From NCBI RefSeq assembly GCF_017742835.1, contig NZ_CP072392.1, positions 3,991,695 through 4,055,694 of the forward strand: a DNA stretch of 64,000 bases, given 5' to 3'. The notes below the pieces were generated by a model. The model was not told the origin of the DNA and did not search any database. It was given only the letters and a program-made list of their open reading frames with translations. The stretch is from Aquabacter sp. L1I39 (GTDB lineage: Bacteria > Pseudomonadota > Alphaproteobacteria > Rhizobiales > Xanthobacteraceae). Both the position numbers and the translations under genes were made by a program. Positions 8,591 to 17,292 of the stretch are shown here, piece after piece; within the stretch, counting starts at the first letter, position 1, and each line of letters begins with the position of its first letter.

Positions 8591-9624
8591 GCGCCGCAGC
8601 AACCGCACCCATGGTCCGACTCAGGCTCGAAGAGGTGGACGATCTGACCTTCCGCGCGCTCATCGCCAGCGGTGTGTCGCCGGTCAATGCGCGCTCGGTC
8701 ACGGCGTCGGTGGTCGCGGCGGAGACGGAAGGCGTGCACAGCCACGGCCTTGCCCGCCTGCCCACCTATTGCGCCCATGCCAAGGTGGGCAAGATCGACG
8801 GGGCCGCCGCCCCTGCCTTAAGCCGCCCTCGCCCGGGCCTCGTATTGGTGGACGCACGGGACGGCTTCGCCCATCCCGCCATCGACCTCGGGTTGCCGGA
8901 GCTGATCGCCGCCGCGCGGGAGCAAGGCATCGCGGCCCTGGCCGTGACCAATTCCTACAATTGCGGCGTGGTGGGCTATCACGTTGAGCGCATCGCGCAG
9001 GCCGAACTCGTGGCGCTCGGCTTCGTCAACGCACCGGCCTCCATTGCCCCAGTGGGTGGGACACGCGCGGTGTTCGGCACCAATCCCGTCGCCTTCGCCG
9101 TGCCGCGCGTGGCAGAGACGCCCCTTGTGCTGGACCAGTCCTCCTCGGTGGTGGCCAAGAGCGAGATCATGGTGCACCAGCAGCGGGGCGCTCCTATTCC
9201 TCTGGGCTGGGCGCTGGATCGCGAGGGCCAGCCGACCGAGGACGCGAAGGCTGCTCTCGAAGGCGGGACGATGGTCCCCGCTGGCGGTCATAAGGGGGCA
9301 GGCCTCGCGCTCATGGTCGAACTGATGGCGGCCTGGCTCACCGGCGCGAACCTGTCCATCGATGCGTCCTCGTTCGCCGACAATTCCGGTGGATCGCCGC
9401 GCACGGGCCAGTTCTTCATCGCCATTGATCCCGGGCCGGTGGCGGGGCCTGAGGCCGGTGCGCGGCTGGGCCGCCTGTGCGAGGCCATTGCCGGGCAGGA
9501 GGGCGCACGCCTCCCGGGCCAGCGCCGCGCGGCTGCGCGGCTGCGGACAGCGGGGGAAGGGGTCATGATCCCGAAGCCGCTTCATGAACGGCTCACGGCC
9601 ATTGCGATCGCAACGCCCGCCTGA
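8587..9624 (+). CDS. Ldh2-family NAD(P)-dependent dehydrogenase (malate/L-lactate/ureidoglycolate DH type)
   Basis: A 345-residue oxidoreductase of the Ldh2 family, the group that includes AllD ureidoglycolate dehydrogenase, ComC and delta-1-piperideine-2-carboxylate reductase. Diagnostic segments are EGVHSHGLARLPTY (with the catalytic His), TNSYNCGVVGYHVERIA, GTNPVAFAVPR and PAGGHKGAGLALMVELM. It shares ATGA with hyuB, so it is translationally coupled and the last gene of the operon. Length is normal. It probably oxidises or reduces a 2-hydroxy or 2-imino acid made by the preceding enzymes. A role as AllD is possible but not shown. Confidence 0.87.
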   Translation: MSAAATAPMVRLRLEEVDDLTFRALIASGVSPVNARSVTASVVAAETEGVHSHGLARLPTYCAHAKVGKIDGAAAPALSRPRPGLVLVDARDGFAHPAIDLGLPELIAAAREQGIAALAVTNSYNCGVVGYHVERIAQAELVALGFVNAPASIAPVGGTRAVFGTNPVAFAVPRVAETPLVLDQSSSVVAKSEIMVHQQRGAPIPLGWALDREGQPTEDAKAALEGGTMVPAGGHKGAGLALMVELMAAWLTGANLSIDASSFADNSGGSPRTGQFFIAIDPGPVAGPEAGARLGRLCEAIAGQEGARLPGQRRAAARLRTAGEGVMIPKPLHERLTAIAIATPA

Positions 9625-9712
9625 CGCACATGCTGCACGCCGCATCGCCGCGATCCGGCGAGGCGTGCTCAGACCCTAACGCGTGGCCCGCTCCCCCAGG
9701 ATGCCAGGTTGT

Positions 9713-9753
9713 AGAGCGCTTGCGGCGTTTCAAGGACATGCCGCAAGCGCTCT
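9713..9753 (+). terminator. Perfect 14-bp hairpin after the first operon
   Basis: Bases 9713-9726 (AGAGCGCTTGCGGC) are the exact reverse complement of 9740-9753, with a 13-base loop. The right arm is followed by a pyrimidine run (CTTTCCTCGTTTTC), so it can work as a terminator for the rightward operon ending at 9624. A REP-like repeat role is also possible because a shared repeat starts just downstream. Confidence 0.6.
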
Positions 9754-9762
9754 CTTTCCTCG

Positions 9763-9798
9763 TTTTCACCCTCTTCCTTCTCGCGAACCGGTGTCCGC
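9763..9798. repeat. Dispersed intergenic repeat, copy 1
   Basis: A 36-base stretch aligns with 45766-45801 at roughly three of four positions. The shared blocks are TTTCAC, TCCTTC, CGCG and ACCGGT-TCC. Both copies lie between genes. This resembles the abundant short palindromic repeats of Rhizobiales genomes. The rest of the 311-base gap (9625-9935) shows only the hairpin at 9713 and no convincing gene. Confidence 0.45.
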
Positions 9799-9935
9799 TT
9801 AACTCGGACGGCTGACCGAGCATGATGTGCGTCTGGGGATGACTCTCGCCGAGGGGTAATGCGGTTCGTCCGCGGGGCGCCCGTCTGGATCAGCCGCATT
9901 CCCCCGTTTGCTCGATGAACGGCAGGGCCTGCCCT

Positions 9936-11051
9936 TCAACGAGTGGAGGCCAAGGCGTCGCCAATCTGGAAGGCAACAGCCAGCACCTTTTCATCCTCGC
10001 CCTTGCGCCCCACGATTTGAAGGCCGATTGGCTCATCCGAATGATCCTGCACCGGGACCGTCGCGGCCGGATGTCCGGACAGGTTGAAGGGCCGAACAAA
10101 CGTCGTCATGCCGACGGCGGACCGGTCGGTGCGGGCATCGTCCAGACGCGGCGGGTGATCCGGCATGGTCGGAAGCACCAGGACGTCGCTGCGTTCAAGG
10201 GCTGCGTCCACCTCCGCAGTGAAGGCCGCGCGCACGGTCTCTGCGGCGGCGACTTCGTCCGGGGTGGTCATCGAGGCGCGGGCGAGGCGCAGGGCCACAT
10301 CCTGCCCGACGAGGCCCGTTTCCAGCAGGGGACCGAAAGCGGACCAGGTCTCCGCGTTCATGATTGTGACCCCAGCCGTGAAGGCGGCCTCCATTCCCGA
10401 AAGGTGGACCTCCTTGGAGGCAAGGCCCGCCCGGCCAAGGACACGGACTATGGCGCGCTGAACGTTTGGCGCCGCCTGCACGTTCAGGAGGCCGACCCGG
10501 ATGCTCCCGTCCGTGCAGGGGAAGAAGGCGGGGTCCATGATCTCCATGGCCCGGATGAGCAGGGAGGCGTTTGCCGCGAGCGGACCCACGCTATCGAGCG
10601 AACTGACCCTGGGCCAAACACCCTGCCGGCTGATCCGGCCGAACGTTGGCTTCAGCCCAAAGACCCCGCAGCAGCAGGCGGGAATGCGGATCGAGCCGCC
10701 CGTATCGGTTCCGATGGAGATGTCGGCGAGCCCGGCTGCCACAGCGGCCGCCGCGCCGGACGAGGAGCCACCCGGTATCAGATGCGGCCATCGGTGATTG
10801 ACCGGCGTCCCAGCCCAGTCGTTGATGCCGCTGATGCCGAAGGCAAGTTCGTGCATCGTCGTCTTGCCGACGATCTGGCAACCCGCCTCTAGACTCCGCC
10901 GAACGACGGTGGCGTTTGCCGCGGCCGGCACCACATGCGCAAGGGCGCGGCTGCCGGCAACGGTCGCCTCGCCCGCAACGTCGATGCAGTCTTTCACAGC
11001 GACGCGCAAACCCGCGCCGCCCAGGTCAAGTTCGCGGACGAAGACGGTCAT
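9936..11051 (-). CDS. Amidase (amidase-signature family)
   Basis: A 371-residue enzyme of the amidase-signature family, on the short side for the family. The Ser-cisSer-Lys triad is visible: Lys in LRVAVKDCID (about residue 20), the cis-Ser in PGGSSSGAAAAVAAGL (about 95), and the nucleophile in GTDTGGSIRIPACCCGVFG (about 118). The family hydrolyses amides, including biuret, allophanate and indole-acetamide. It is the last gene of the leftward Rieske-oxygenase operon, 12 bases after the reductase gene, so the pathway substrate or an intermediate probably carries an amide. It also resembles GatA, but no GatB or GatC is nearby. Confidence 0.88.
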   Translation of the reverse strand: MTVFVRELDLGGAGLRVAVKDCIDVAGEATVAGSRALAHVVPAAANATVVRRSLEAGCQIVGKTTMHELAFGISGINDWAGTPVNHRWPHLIPGGSSSGAAAAVAAGLADISIGTDTGGSIRIPACCCGVFGLKPTFGRISRQGVWPRVSSLDSVGPLAANASLLIRAMEIMDPAFFPCTDGSIRVGLLNVQAAPNVQRAIVRVLGRAGLASKEVHLSGMEAAFTAGVTIMNAETWSAFGPLLETGLVGQDVALRLARASMTTPDEVAAAETVRAAFTAEVDAALERSDVLVLPTMPDHPPRLDDARTDRSAVGMTTFVRPFNLSGHPAATVPVQDHSDEPIGLQIVGRKGEDEKVLAVAFQIGDALASTR

Positions 11052-11063
11052 GATCCTGCGCTC

Positions 11064-12092
11064 TCAGGCGGTCACGAGGCGTGAGGTGGCCTCACCGGTC
11101 GGAACGAAGCGCTCCACATGGATGGCGGCCGCCTCAGCGCCGTGGGACGTGAGGTAGATGCGCGCGGCATCGGACATTGCGGGGGGACCGCAGAGATAGA
11201 TGTCGCGGTCGGGCACGTCCGCCGGCCGAAGCAGGTCGGTGACGTGTCCCGAAAGAAAGGGCACGGCCGCCCGCCCCTGGCTCACCGCCGTTCGCACCTC
11301 TAGCCCGGGCAGGCGGGATTGCAGCGCCTTCAGATCGTCGAGGCAGACCAGATCGTCGGCTTTGGTCGCGCCGTAGCAGAGGCAAACCTTTCGACCGGGC
11401 GTGCGCTCCGCCATGTGACGGAGCATGGCGAGCATGGGGGCGAGCCCCGTGCCGCCGGCCACCATCAATACGGGCCGCGTGCCGTCCCGCAGATAGAAGG
11501 TACCGCGCGGGCCTTCGCACTCCAGATGGTCGCCGAGGCTGGCGCGGTCTCGCAGATAATCGGACATGGCTCCCGCGTCGAGGAGGCGGACCAGCAGGTC
11601 GAGGGAGCGTTCTCCTGATGGCGCGTTGGACATGGAATAGGAGCGCATCACACCCGCACCGGGGACTTTCACGTTGATGTACTGGCCGGGGAGGAACACC
11701 AACGGCTTCAATCCCAGCGTCCGGGTGCGCAGGCGCACCACCGATGGCCCGAGCCGCTCCACTGCGTCGATCCGCACGGAGAAGGCCTTGGCCGGCAAGA
11801 GCCGGGTGCGCTCATAGGGCATGCGCAGGGTCACATCGCCCGCGGCTGAGCTGACGCAGGTCAGCACTTCCCCTTCCGCCATTTCGGCGTCGGTCAGCGA
11901 GGTGGTCGCGAATTCATCGAGTTCAACTGCGCCGGACAGGCGTGTGCACCGGCAGGTCTGGCAGTCGCCTACTTCGCAGTCGGAACTGAGCGCCAGCCCG
12001 TTCCGGCGGGCGGCGGCCAGCAGCATTTCGCCCGGACGGGCCGTGATGGTGGTGCGTTCGCCGTCCGCGAAGACAAAGGTCACGTCGGGCAT
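11064..12092 (-). CDS. Ferredoxin-NAD(P)H reductase component of a Rieske oxygenase (2Fe-2S / FAD / NAD)
   Basis: A 342-residue electron-transfer flavoprotein of the BenC/class IB layout. An N-terminal plant-type 2Fe-2S domain has SSDCEVGDCQTCRCT and a distal VLTC (four cysteine ligands, about residues 36-78). An FAD domain follows with MRSYSMSN (RxYS motif), then an NAD domain with GGTGLAPMLAML and YLCGPPAM. The ATG at 12092 has AGGAG upstream. An 18-codon longer reading lacks such a site. It should pass electrons from NADH to the Rieske oxygenase encoded at 18839-20203, since no separate ferredoxin gene is present. Confidence 0.9.
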   Translation of the reverse strand: MPDVTFVFADGERTTITARPGEMLLAAARRNGLALSSDCEVGDCQTCRCTRLSGAVELDEFATTSLTDAEMAEGEVLTCVSSAAGDVTLRMPYERTRLLPAKAFSVRIDAVERLGPSVVRLRTRTLGLKPLVFLPGQYINVKVPGAGVMRSYSMSNAPSGERSLDLLVRLLDAGAMSDYLRDRASLGDHLECEGPRGTFYLRDGTRPVLMVAGGTGLAPMLAMLRHMAERTPGRKVCLCYGATKADDLVCLDDLKALQSRLPGLEVRTAVSQGRAAVPFLSGHVTDLLRPADVPDRDIYLCGPPAMSDAARIYLTSHGAEAAAIHVERFVPTGEATSRLVTA

Positions 12093-12223
12093 GGGTCGTC
12101 TCCTGCATGGCCGGGGCACACAAGGGCTCACCCGGCTTTCAGCCATGGCTCAAAGGGAAAGCGGAACGGACGAGCAGCAGGGAGGACCCGGACACCACAC
12201 GGCGGCCCAGGCCCTCCTGCGGA

Positions 12224-13369
12224 TCAGCGGGCGAGCGTGAACTTTCCGTCCTTGACGGTCAGCATCACCACACTGTCGCCCTTGGCACCAAAATGATCGG
12301 CGGGGCCGTAGGAATACACGGCGGTGACGCCCACATGGTCCTTCAGGCCCTCAATGGCATCGCGGATGGCTGCACGGTCAGTGACGCCGGCCTTTTTCAT
12401 CGCGGCGGCCAGCATCATCACGCTGTCATAGGCATTGCCCGCAAAGGTGGCCGGCGGCTTGCCGTACTTGGCTTCATAGTCCTTCACGAAGGTTTCTATG
12501 ACCGGCTTCTGCGGATCGGCGGCGGCGAGCGCGTCCGTCACATAAATCTTGGACGACGGAATGAAGATGCCGTCGGCTGCGGGGCCGGCGAGGCGGAGGA
12601 AGTTGAAGTCGTTGGCTGCGTGCGAGAGATAAAGAGGAACATCGATGCCCAGTTGCCGGGCATTCTTCACCGCGATCGCCTGCCCCGGCCCCGTTGCCCA
12701 CACGACCACCGCCTGGGCATCTGTGCCGCGGATCTTGGTGAGCTGGGGCGTCATGTCCTGATCGGCATTGCCGAAGGACTGCTGCGATACGATGGTGATG
12801 CCGTAACTCGCCGCATTCTTCTCCAATTGCTCGCGCCCGCTGGTGCCGAAGGGGGAATCCGCATTCAGAAGTGCGATGCGAGTGATGCCGCGCTTCTTCA
12901 TGTCTCCCATCATGACGCCCTGCACCAGCACGTCGGTGAGGGGCGCCAGGAAGATCCATTTCTTCTCCTCCGCCGGCAGGACGATGTTGCGCGAGCCGCC
13001 GTTGGAAATCATCGGGATCGCGGCGCGCTGTACCGTATCGATGATGGCGAAGGACGAACCGGAATTCATCGGCCCGACAAGGGCCGCGATGTCGCCCTGC
13101 CCGATCAGGCGCTTCACGGCGGTGACCGCGCGGGTGTTGTCGCTTTCCGTATTCACGTTCACGAACTCGACCGGACGACCATTGATGCCTCCGGACTTGT
13201 TGATCTGCTCCACGGCGAGCATGGCCCCTTCAAGGCCGGGCTGGCCGAGGGAGGCGACGGGGCCGGATGTCTCCAGCAGGCCGCCGATCTTCACGGGATC
13301 GGCAGCCTGGGCGGTGGCAACGCCCAGGGTCAGAAGCAGGACGGTCAGCTGGGTCCTTAGGGACTTCAT
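12224..13369 (-). CDS. Branched-chain amino acid-type ABC substrate-binding protein (LivK-like)
   Basis: A 381-residue periplasmic binding protein of the Peripla_BP_6 family. The signal peptide is MKSLRTQLTVLLLTLGVATAQA. The mature start DPVKIGGLLETSGPVASLGQPGLEGAMLAVEQINKSGG is typical of LivK-like proteins, as are VKRLIGQGDIAALVGPMNSG and FAGNAYDSVMMLAAAM. It belongs with the LivH/LivM permeases and fused ATPase upstream in the same operon. Family members bind amino acids, amides, urea and aromatic acids. The linked Rieske oxygenase and amidase favour an aromatic or amide ligand. Confidence 0.9.
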   Translation of the reverse strand: MKSLRTQLTVLLLTLGVATAQAADPVKIGGLLETSGPVASLGQPGLEGAMLAVEQINKSGGINGRPVEFVNVNTESDNTRAVTAVKRLIGQGDIAALVGPMNSGSSFAIIDTVQRAAIPMISNGGSRNIVLPAEEKKWIFLAPLTDVLVQGVMMGDMKKRGITRIALLNADSPFGTSGREQLEKNAASYGITIVSQQSFGNADQDMTPQLTKIRGTDAQAVVVWATGPGQAIAVKNARQLGIDVPLYLSHAANDFNFLRLAGPAADGIFIPSSKIYVTDALAAADPQKPVIETFVKDYEAKYGKPPATFAGNAYDSVMMLAAAMKKAGVTDRAAIRDAIEGLKDHVGVTAVYSYGPADHFGAKGDSVVMLTVKDGKFTLAR

Positions 13370-13396
13370 GGCGGCAGCACCTTGGTCGGAGGGAAA

Positions 13397-14548
13397 TCAG
13401 GAGAGGCCTTGAAGGGCCTCGGCGAAGAGAGAAAGCGGAGGGCTGTAAAGGCCGCCGCCGATGCGTCCTCGACGGCCCGCGCGGTCGAGGATGCCGAGGG
13501 TGACGGTCAGCGGTGCTCCGTACGCCACCAGGCCAGCCGCCGGCAGGCCCACGCGGGCCCGGCTTTCGGCGAAGGCAGGGTGTTCTAGCGGCAACAACCG
13601 TGCCCGCAGCGGTTCCCCTGGCGCCGCCAGCATGCCGCCGAAGCCGAGGGCATCCACCAATGCGCTGTCACCAATCGCCCCCAGGCGATCGTGCGGGGAC
13701 ACGCCCGCCGCGAGCGGTCCGTCCGGTGGCGTGGCCGGGATGGTGAACCACTGGCCCGGCCGGCCGCCCAGTTGCAGACCGGTGTTCACGCCGTTGGCGC
13801 CCATGGCCGTGATCAGGCTGGAGCCGGGAGTTTCGCCTGCGCCCGCCATCAGCTTGGCCGCAGCCATCCAGATGTTCAGGAAAAAGCCGGGGGCGCCGTC
13901 GAGAAAATGGCGCTCCAGCGTGTCGGTGCCGAGGCGCGGCGCGATGGCTTCGATGACATAGCGCGAGCCCATGGCGGGGCGCCCGTGGCAATCGTCACCG
14001 GCAAGGAGAGCGGCATCCGCAATGGGCAAGAGCGCAACGTCTTGGTCGGCGATGATGGAAAGCGTCGCCGCGAGATTGCCGTTGATCCACCGCAGATGCG
14101 CGAGAATGTCAGGTCCCGCAAGGCCCAGGCGCTGGGCCTTCGCCATGCCGCCATTGATGGGGGTAAAGATGCGACGGCCCGGCGCGGCGAGATCGATCAC
14201 CACGTGCACGGCCATGCTCGGCGAGAGAATGGCCGCCAAGGGGACCATCGCCTGATGGTCCTGCGCGGGCGCAAGGCGGATGTCGCCGGCGAGGATTCTG
14301 GCTTCCGCCTCGACGGCGTCGCTTGCCCAGTTTTCCAGCAGCGCGGCCATGACGGCGCTGTTCAGGACGGGCCGGGCCACGCGGGCAAGGTCGATGGGCG
14401 GGCCAGCATGAAGGAGCGTGCGCGCGGGGAGGCCCATGACGTCCCCCGCCTGCCCAATGCCGCGCCACGCGGGCACCACCGCGTGCATGCGGGCGAGCGC
14501 GGCGCGGTCGGCGTCCGAAAGAGCGGGGGAAGAGGCGAAATCGTCCAT
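13397..14548 (-). CDS. DUF1116 family protein (oxamate carbamoyltransferase subunit AllG/YlbE-like)
   Basis: A 383-residue protein recognised by DUF1116 hallmarks: ALLAGDDCHGRPAMG (family MGDExHxRxxA), PGFFLNIWMAAAK, SSLITAMGANGVNTGLQLGG (family TAMxRNGxxxGI) and GAIGDSALVDALGFGGM (GDSAxxE-GxGG). E. coli YlbE (AllG) of this family is, as I recall, a subunit of oxamate carbamoyltransferase in anaerobic allantoin use, with FdrA (AllF) and YlbF (AllH). Neither partner is present here. The ATG at 14548 has a strong AGGAGGG site. A 40-codon N-terminal extension is rejected. It lies between the binding protein and the fused ATPase of the operon, and its role there is unknown. Confidence 0.75.
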   Translation of the reverse strand: MDDFASSPALSDADRAALARMHAVVPAWRGIGQAGDVMGLPARTLLHAGPPIDLARVARPVLNSAVMAALLENWASDAVEAEARILAGDIRLAPAQDHQAMVPLAAILSPSMAVHVVIDLAAPGRRIFTPINGGMAKAQRLGLAGPDILAHLRWINGNLAATLSIIADQDVALLPIADAALLAGDDCHGRPAMGSRYVIEAIAPRLGTDTLERHFLDGAPGFFLNIWMAAAKLMAGAGETPGSSLITAMGANGVNTGLQLGGRPGQWFTIPATPPDGPLAAGVSPHDRLGAIGDSALVDALGFGGMLAAPGEPLRARLLPLEHPAFAESRARVGLPAAGLVAYGAPLTVTLGILDRAGRRGRIGGGLYSPPLSLFAEALQGLS

Positions 14549-14721
14549 GTGTCCCTCCTGGAGTCCGCGTCGAAGGCCGTGAAGGCCAGGCCGGCCGTGC
14601 TCCATCCAAGCGTCTGGGTCGGATCGGGGGAGCGGCAGTCTGGCCTGCTCCGATCCGTCTGGTTTCAAAACGTCAGAGGCGCTGCATCACCCGGATTGAG
14701 CCAACCCGAGGGGATTGAGTC

Positions 14722-16350
14722 CTAAATCGCGAGGGTCAGGCGGCGCGTGCCGCATGCGGCCTCGGCGCCTGCGGACGTTCCGAGATAGGCCTCCGTGATG
14801 GTGGGGTCCCGCAAGAGGTCCTGACCGCTCCCCGAGGCAGCCACACGCCCGCCCGCGAGCACCATGCCCCGGTCGGCGATAGACAAGGCGGAGGCGATGT
14901 TCTGTTCTACCAGCAGGATGGTCAGACCCTGGCGGCGCAAGCGCTCGATGGAGGCGAAAATCTCGTCGATGACTTGCGGGGCAAGGCCGAGGGACGGCTC
15001 GTCCAGCATCAGGAGGCGCGGCGCCCCCATGAGCGCCCGGCCGATGGCGAGCATCTGGCCCTGGCCACCGGAGAGCGTGCCGGCCAGTTGCCGGGCGCGC
15101 TCCTTCAGGACCGGGAAAAGCTGGTAGACCATGTCCAGCTGCTCCTGGAATTCAGCGCGCTCTGCCGCGTCCTGATAGAGCAGGTGCAGGAAGCCCCGGG
15201 CGCGGCGACGGGCATAGCGCCCAGCGGCGAGGTTTTGCGCCACTGTCAGGGAACCGAACAGGGCGCGGCCCTCCGGCACAAGGCAGATGCCGCGCGCGAC
15301 CGCCGCATCTTCCGACAGCCGGCCGAGATCCTCGCCGGCAAAAGCAATGGTGCCTCCCGCAATCGGCTCCACGCGTGCGATGGCCTTCAGGAGGCTGCTC
15401 TTGCCGGCGCCATTGGCCCCCACGAGCGCCAACACCTCGCCCTGATTGAGGTGAAGGGTAACCTTGTCCACCGCGGTGAGGCCGCCATAGGCGACGGTCA
15501 GATCCCGCACCGCCAGAACCGGCGCCGATGGCGTCGGGAGGCGGGCGGCGTTCGGCACGGCTTCCACCCGTGGCTTCTCCGGCGCGCGGCGACCCAGATA
15601 AGCCTCGATCACCTGCGGGTCCGCCCGCACCGCCGCCGGGGCGCCATCGGCGATGAGACGGCCCCGGTCCAGCACCATGATACGTTGCGCGATGCGGCTC
15701 ACGAGCGGCATGTCGTGCTCCACGAACAGCACCGTCTTGCCGTCGCGCCAGATGGACAGGATGACGTCCCCGAGGAACGCCTTCTCGCTCTCGTTGAGGC
15801 CAGCACCCGGCTCGTCAAGGACCAGCATGCTTGCTCCCGTGGCAAGCACGCGGGCGATGGATAGGAGGCGTCGCTGTCCGGCGCTGAGCAGGGCGGCGGG
15901 TGCATCTGCTTTCTCAAGAAGACCCACGCGGTCCAGATGTCGATCCGCCTCGGCGCGGAGGCGCCGGGCGGCGGGGAGCCGGCTGGCGCCGAAGCCGAGC
16001 CCCGCCAGGAGGCCGAGGCCGGTTCCGGGGACACCCGCCACCATGACGTTCTCCCGCACGCTGAGATGCAGGAAGGGATCGGCCGCCTGAAAAGTTCTGG
16101 CGAGGCCGCGCCTTGCCACCTGGTAGGGCTTGAGGCCCCCAAGCGTCTCGCCGCGGAAGCGCACGGTACCCACGGTCGGCGCCACCTCGCCCGAGAGCAC
16201 GTTGAGGATGGTGGTCTTGCCGGCGCCATTGGGACCGATGAGGGCCACCAGTTCGCCTTCCGTCACGTCGAACCGGACCTCGCTCAAGGCCGGAAAGGTG
16301 CCGAAGGTGACGCTGGCGCGATCGACGCTGAGCAGGGGATGCGGGTTCAT
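14722..16350 (-). CDS. Fused branched-chain amino acid-type ABC ATPase (LivG-LivF fusion)
   Basis: A 542-residue protein with two complete ATPase modules. The N-terminal LivG-like module (about 1-250) has GPNGAGKTT, LSAGQRRLLSIARVL and MLVLDEPGAGLN. The C-terminal LivF-like module (about 278-520) has GANGAGKSS, LSGGQGQMLAIGRAL and LMLDEPSLGLAP. An approximately 30-residue Pro/Arg/Ala linker (EKPRVEAVPNAARLPTPSAP) joins them. Normally LivG and LivF are separate subunits. Its ATG overlaps the stop of the LivM-like gene. A frame opening from 17253 overlaps the permease and is not real. The first module's signature reads LSAGQ rather than LSGGQ. Confidence 0.92.
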   Translation of the reverse strand: MNPHPLLSVDRASVTFGTFPALSEVRFDVTEGELVALIGPNGAGKTTILNVLSGEVAPTVGTVRFRGETLGGLKPYQVARRGLARTFQAADPFLHLSVRENVMVAGVPGTGLGLLAGLGFGASRLPAARRLRAEADRHLDRVGLLEKADAPAALLSAGQRRLLSIARVLATGASMLVLDEPGAGLNESEKAFLGDVILSIWRDGKTVLFVEHDMPLVSRIAQRIMVLDRGRLIADGAPAAVRADPQVIEAYLGRRAPEKPRVEAVPNAARLPTPSAPVLAVRDLTVAYGGLTAVDKVTLHLNQGEVLALVGANGAGKSSLLKAIARVEPIAGGTIAFAGEDLGRLSEDAAVARGICLVPEGRALFGSLTVAQNLAAGRYARRRARGFLHLLYQDAAERAEFQEQLDMVYQLFPVLKERARQLAGTLSGGQGQMLAIGRALMGAPRLLMLDEPSLGLAPQVIDEIFASIERLRRQGLTILLVEQNIASALSIADRGMVLAGGRVAASGSGQDLLRDPTITEAYLGTSAGAEAACGTRRLTLAI

Positions 16351-17291
16351 CGGGCGATCCCCTTTTTGAGCCGGCGCACCTGCACCGCGATTGGCGTGGC
16401 GATGCCGGCGAAAAGTCCCTCCGGAAAGAAGATGACGGAGACCACGAGGAGGACTCCGTAGGCGATCACATCGAAAGCGCCGAGTGGCTTTAGCGCCTCG
16501 CCCACCAGCGTCACGAATGCGACTCCGAACAGAACGCCCCAGACATTGGCGAAACCGCCGAGGGCTACCATCAAAAGCAACCGGACGGAAAAGCCTACGT
16601 CGAAGGGGCCTGGGCTCAGATAACCCACATAATGGGCGTAGAGCCCGCCACCGACCGCGCAGAGAAAGCCGCTGAGCATCATCACCTTTCGCTTTACGGC
16701 GGCGACATCGTTGCCCAGTGACCCGACGACCCTGTCGCCCTCGGCGATCGCCCGCATCACCAGGCCGACCGGCGAGGCGATGAGGTTCTGCGCCAGCAGC
16801 AAGGCGAGGATCAGCGCGCCCCACACAATGGGCAGCACCTGGGCATCGGTGATGAGGTCCGTGCCGAAGAGAGACAGCGGCGCGATGCCGGAAAGGCCGT
16901 TCGGACCGCCCGTCAGGCCGTGCATCTCCACGAAGGCAATCTGGACGATGATGCCGAAGGCGAGCGTCGCCATGGCCAGGTGGTGGCCCTTCAGGCGGAA
17001 CACCAGCCACCCGATGGCCCAAGCAATGCCACCTACCAGCAGGGAGGCAAGAAAGACGCCGGGCAGCGGGGAAATGCCAATCGCCCGGCTCAGCAACGCC
17101 GCGCCATAGGCCCCAAGGCCGTAGAAGGCCGCATGTCCCAGGGAAATCTGGCCGGTATAGCCTGTGAGCAATGTCAGCCCGAGCGCGGGCAGTGCCTGGA
17201 GGCCGATCACCACCGCCAGGCTGACGGCGTAATCGCTGCCGGCGAAGGTGCACGCTGCGAGGGTTGCAAGAAGCAGGAGCATGCGGATCAT
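16347..17291 (-). CDS. Branched-chain amino acid-type ABC permease (LivM-like)
   Basis: A 314-residue integral membrane protein with about nine hydrophobic segments. Family motifs are ALGLTLLTGYTGQISLGHAAFYGLGAYGAAL near residues 35-65 and the FGGFANVWG-type loop (LGGFANVWGVLFG) near 240. It forms the membrane channel with the LivH-like protein. It ends with a short basic tail (VQVRRLKKGIAR). It is one base from the LivH gene and overlaps the fused ATPase gene, so all three are coupled. Confidence 0.92.
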   Translation of the reverse strand: MIRMLLLLATLAACTFAGSDYAVSLAVVIGLQALPALGLTLLTGYTGQISLGHAAFYGLGAYGAALLSRAIGISPLPGVFLASLLVGGIAWAIGWLVFRLKGHHLAMATLAFGIIVQIAFVEMHGLTGGPNGLSGIAPLSLFGTDLITDAQVLPIVWGALILALLLAQNLIASPVGLVMRAIAEGDRVVGSLGNDVAAVKRKVMMLSGFLCAVGGGLYAHYVGYLSPGPFDVGFSVRLLLMVALGGFANVWGVLFGVAFVTLVGEALKPLGAFDVIAYGVLLVVSVIFFPEGLFAGIATPIAVQVRRLKKGIAR

Positions 17292-17292
17292 G

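Noticed and set aside
9915..10892. Forward 325-codon reading opposite the amidase
   Set aside because: The amidase on the other strand has the complete Lys-Ser-Ser triad. The forward reading is antisense.
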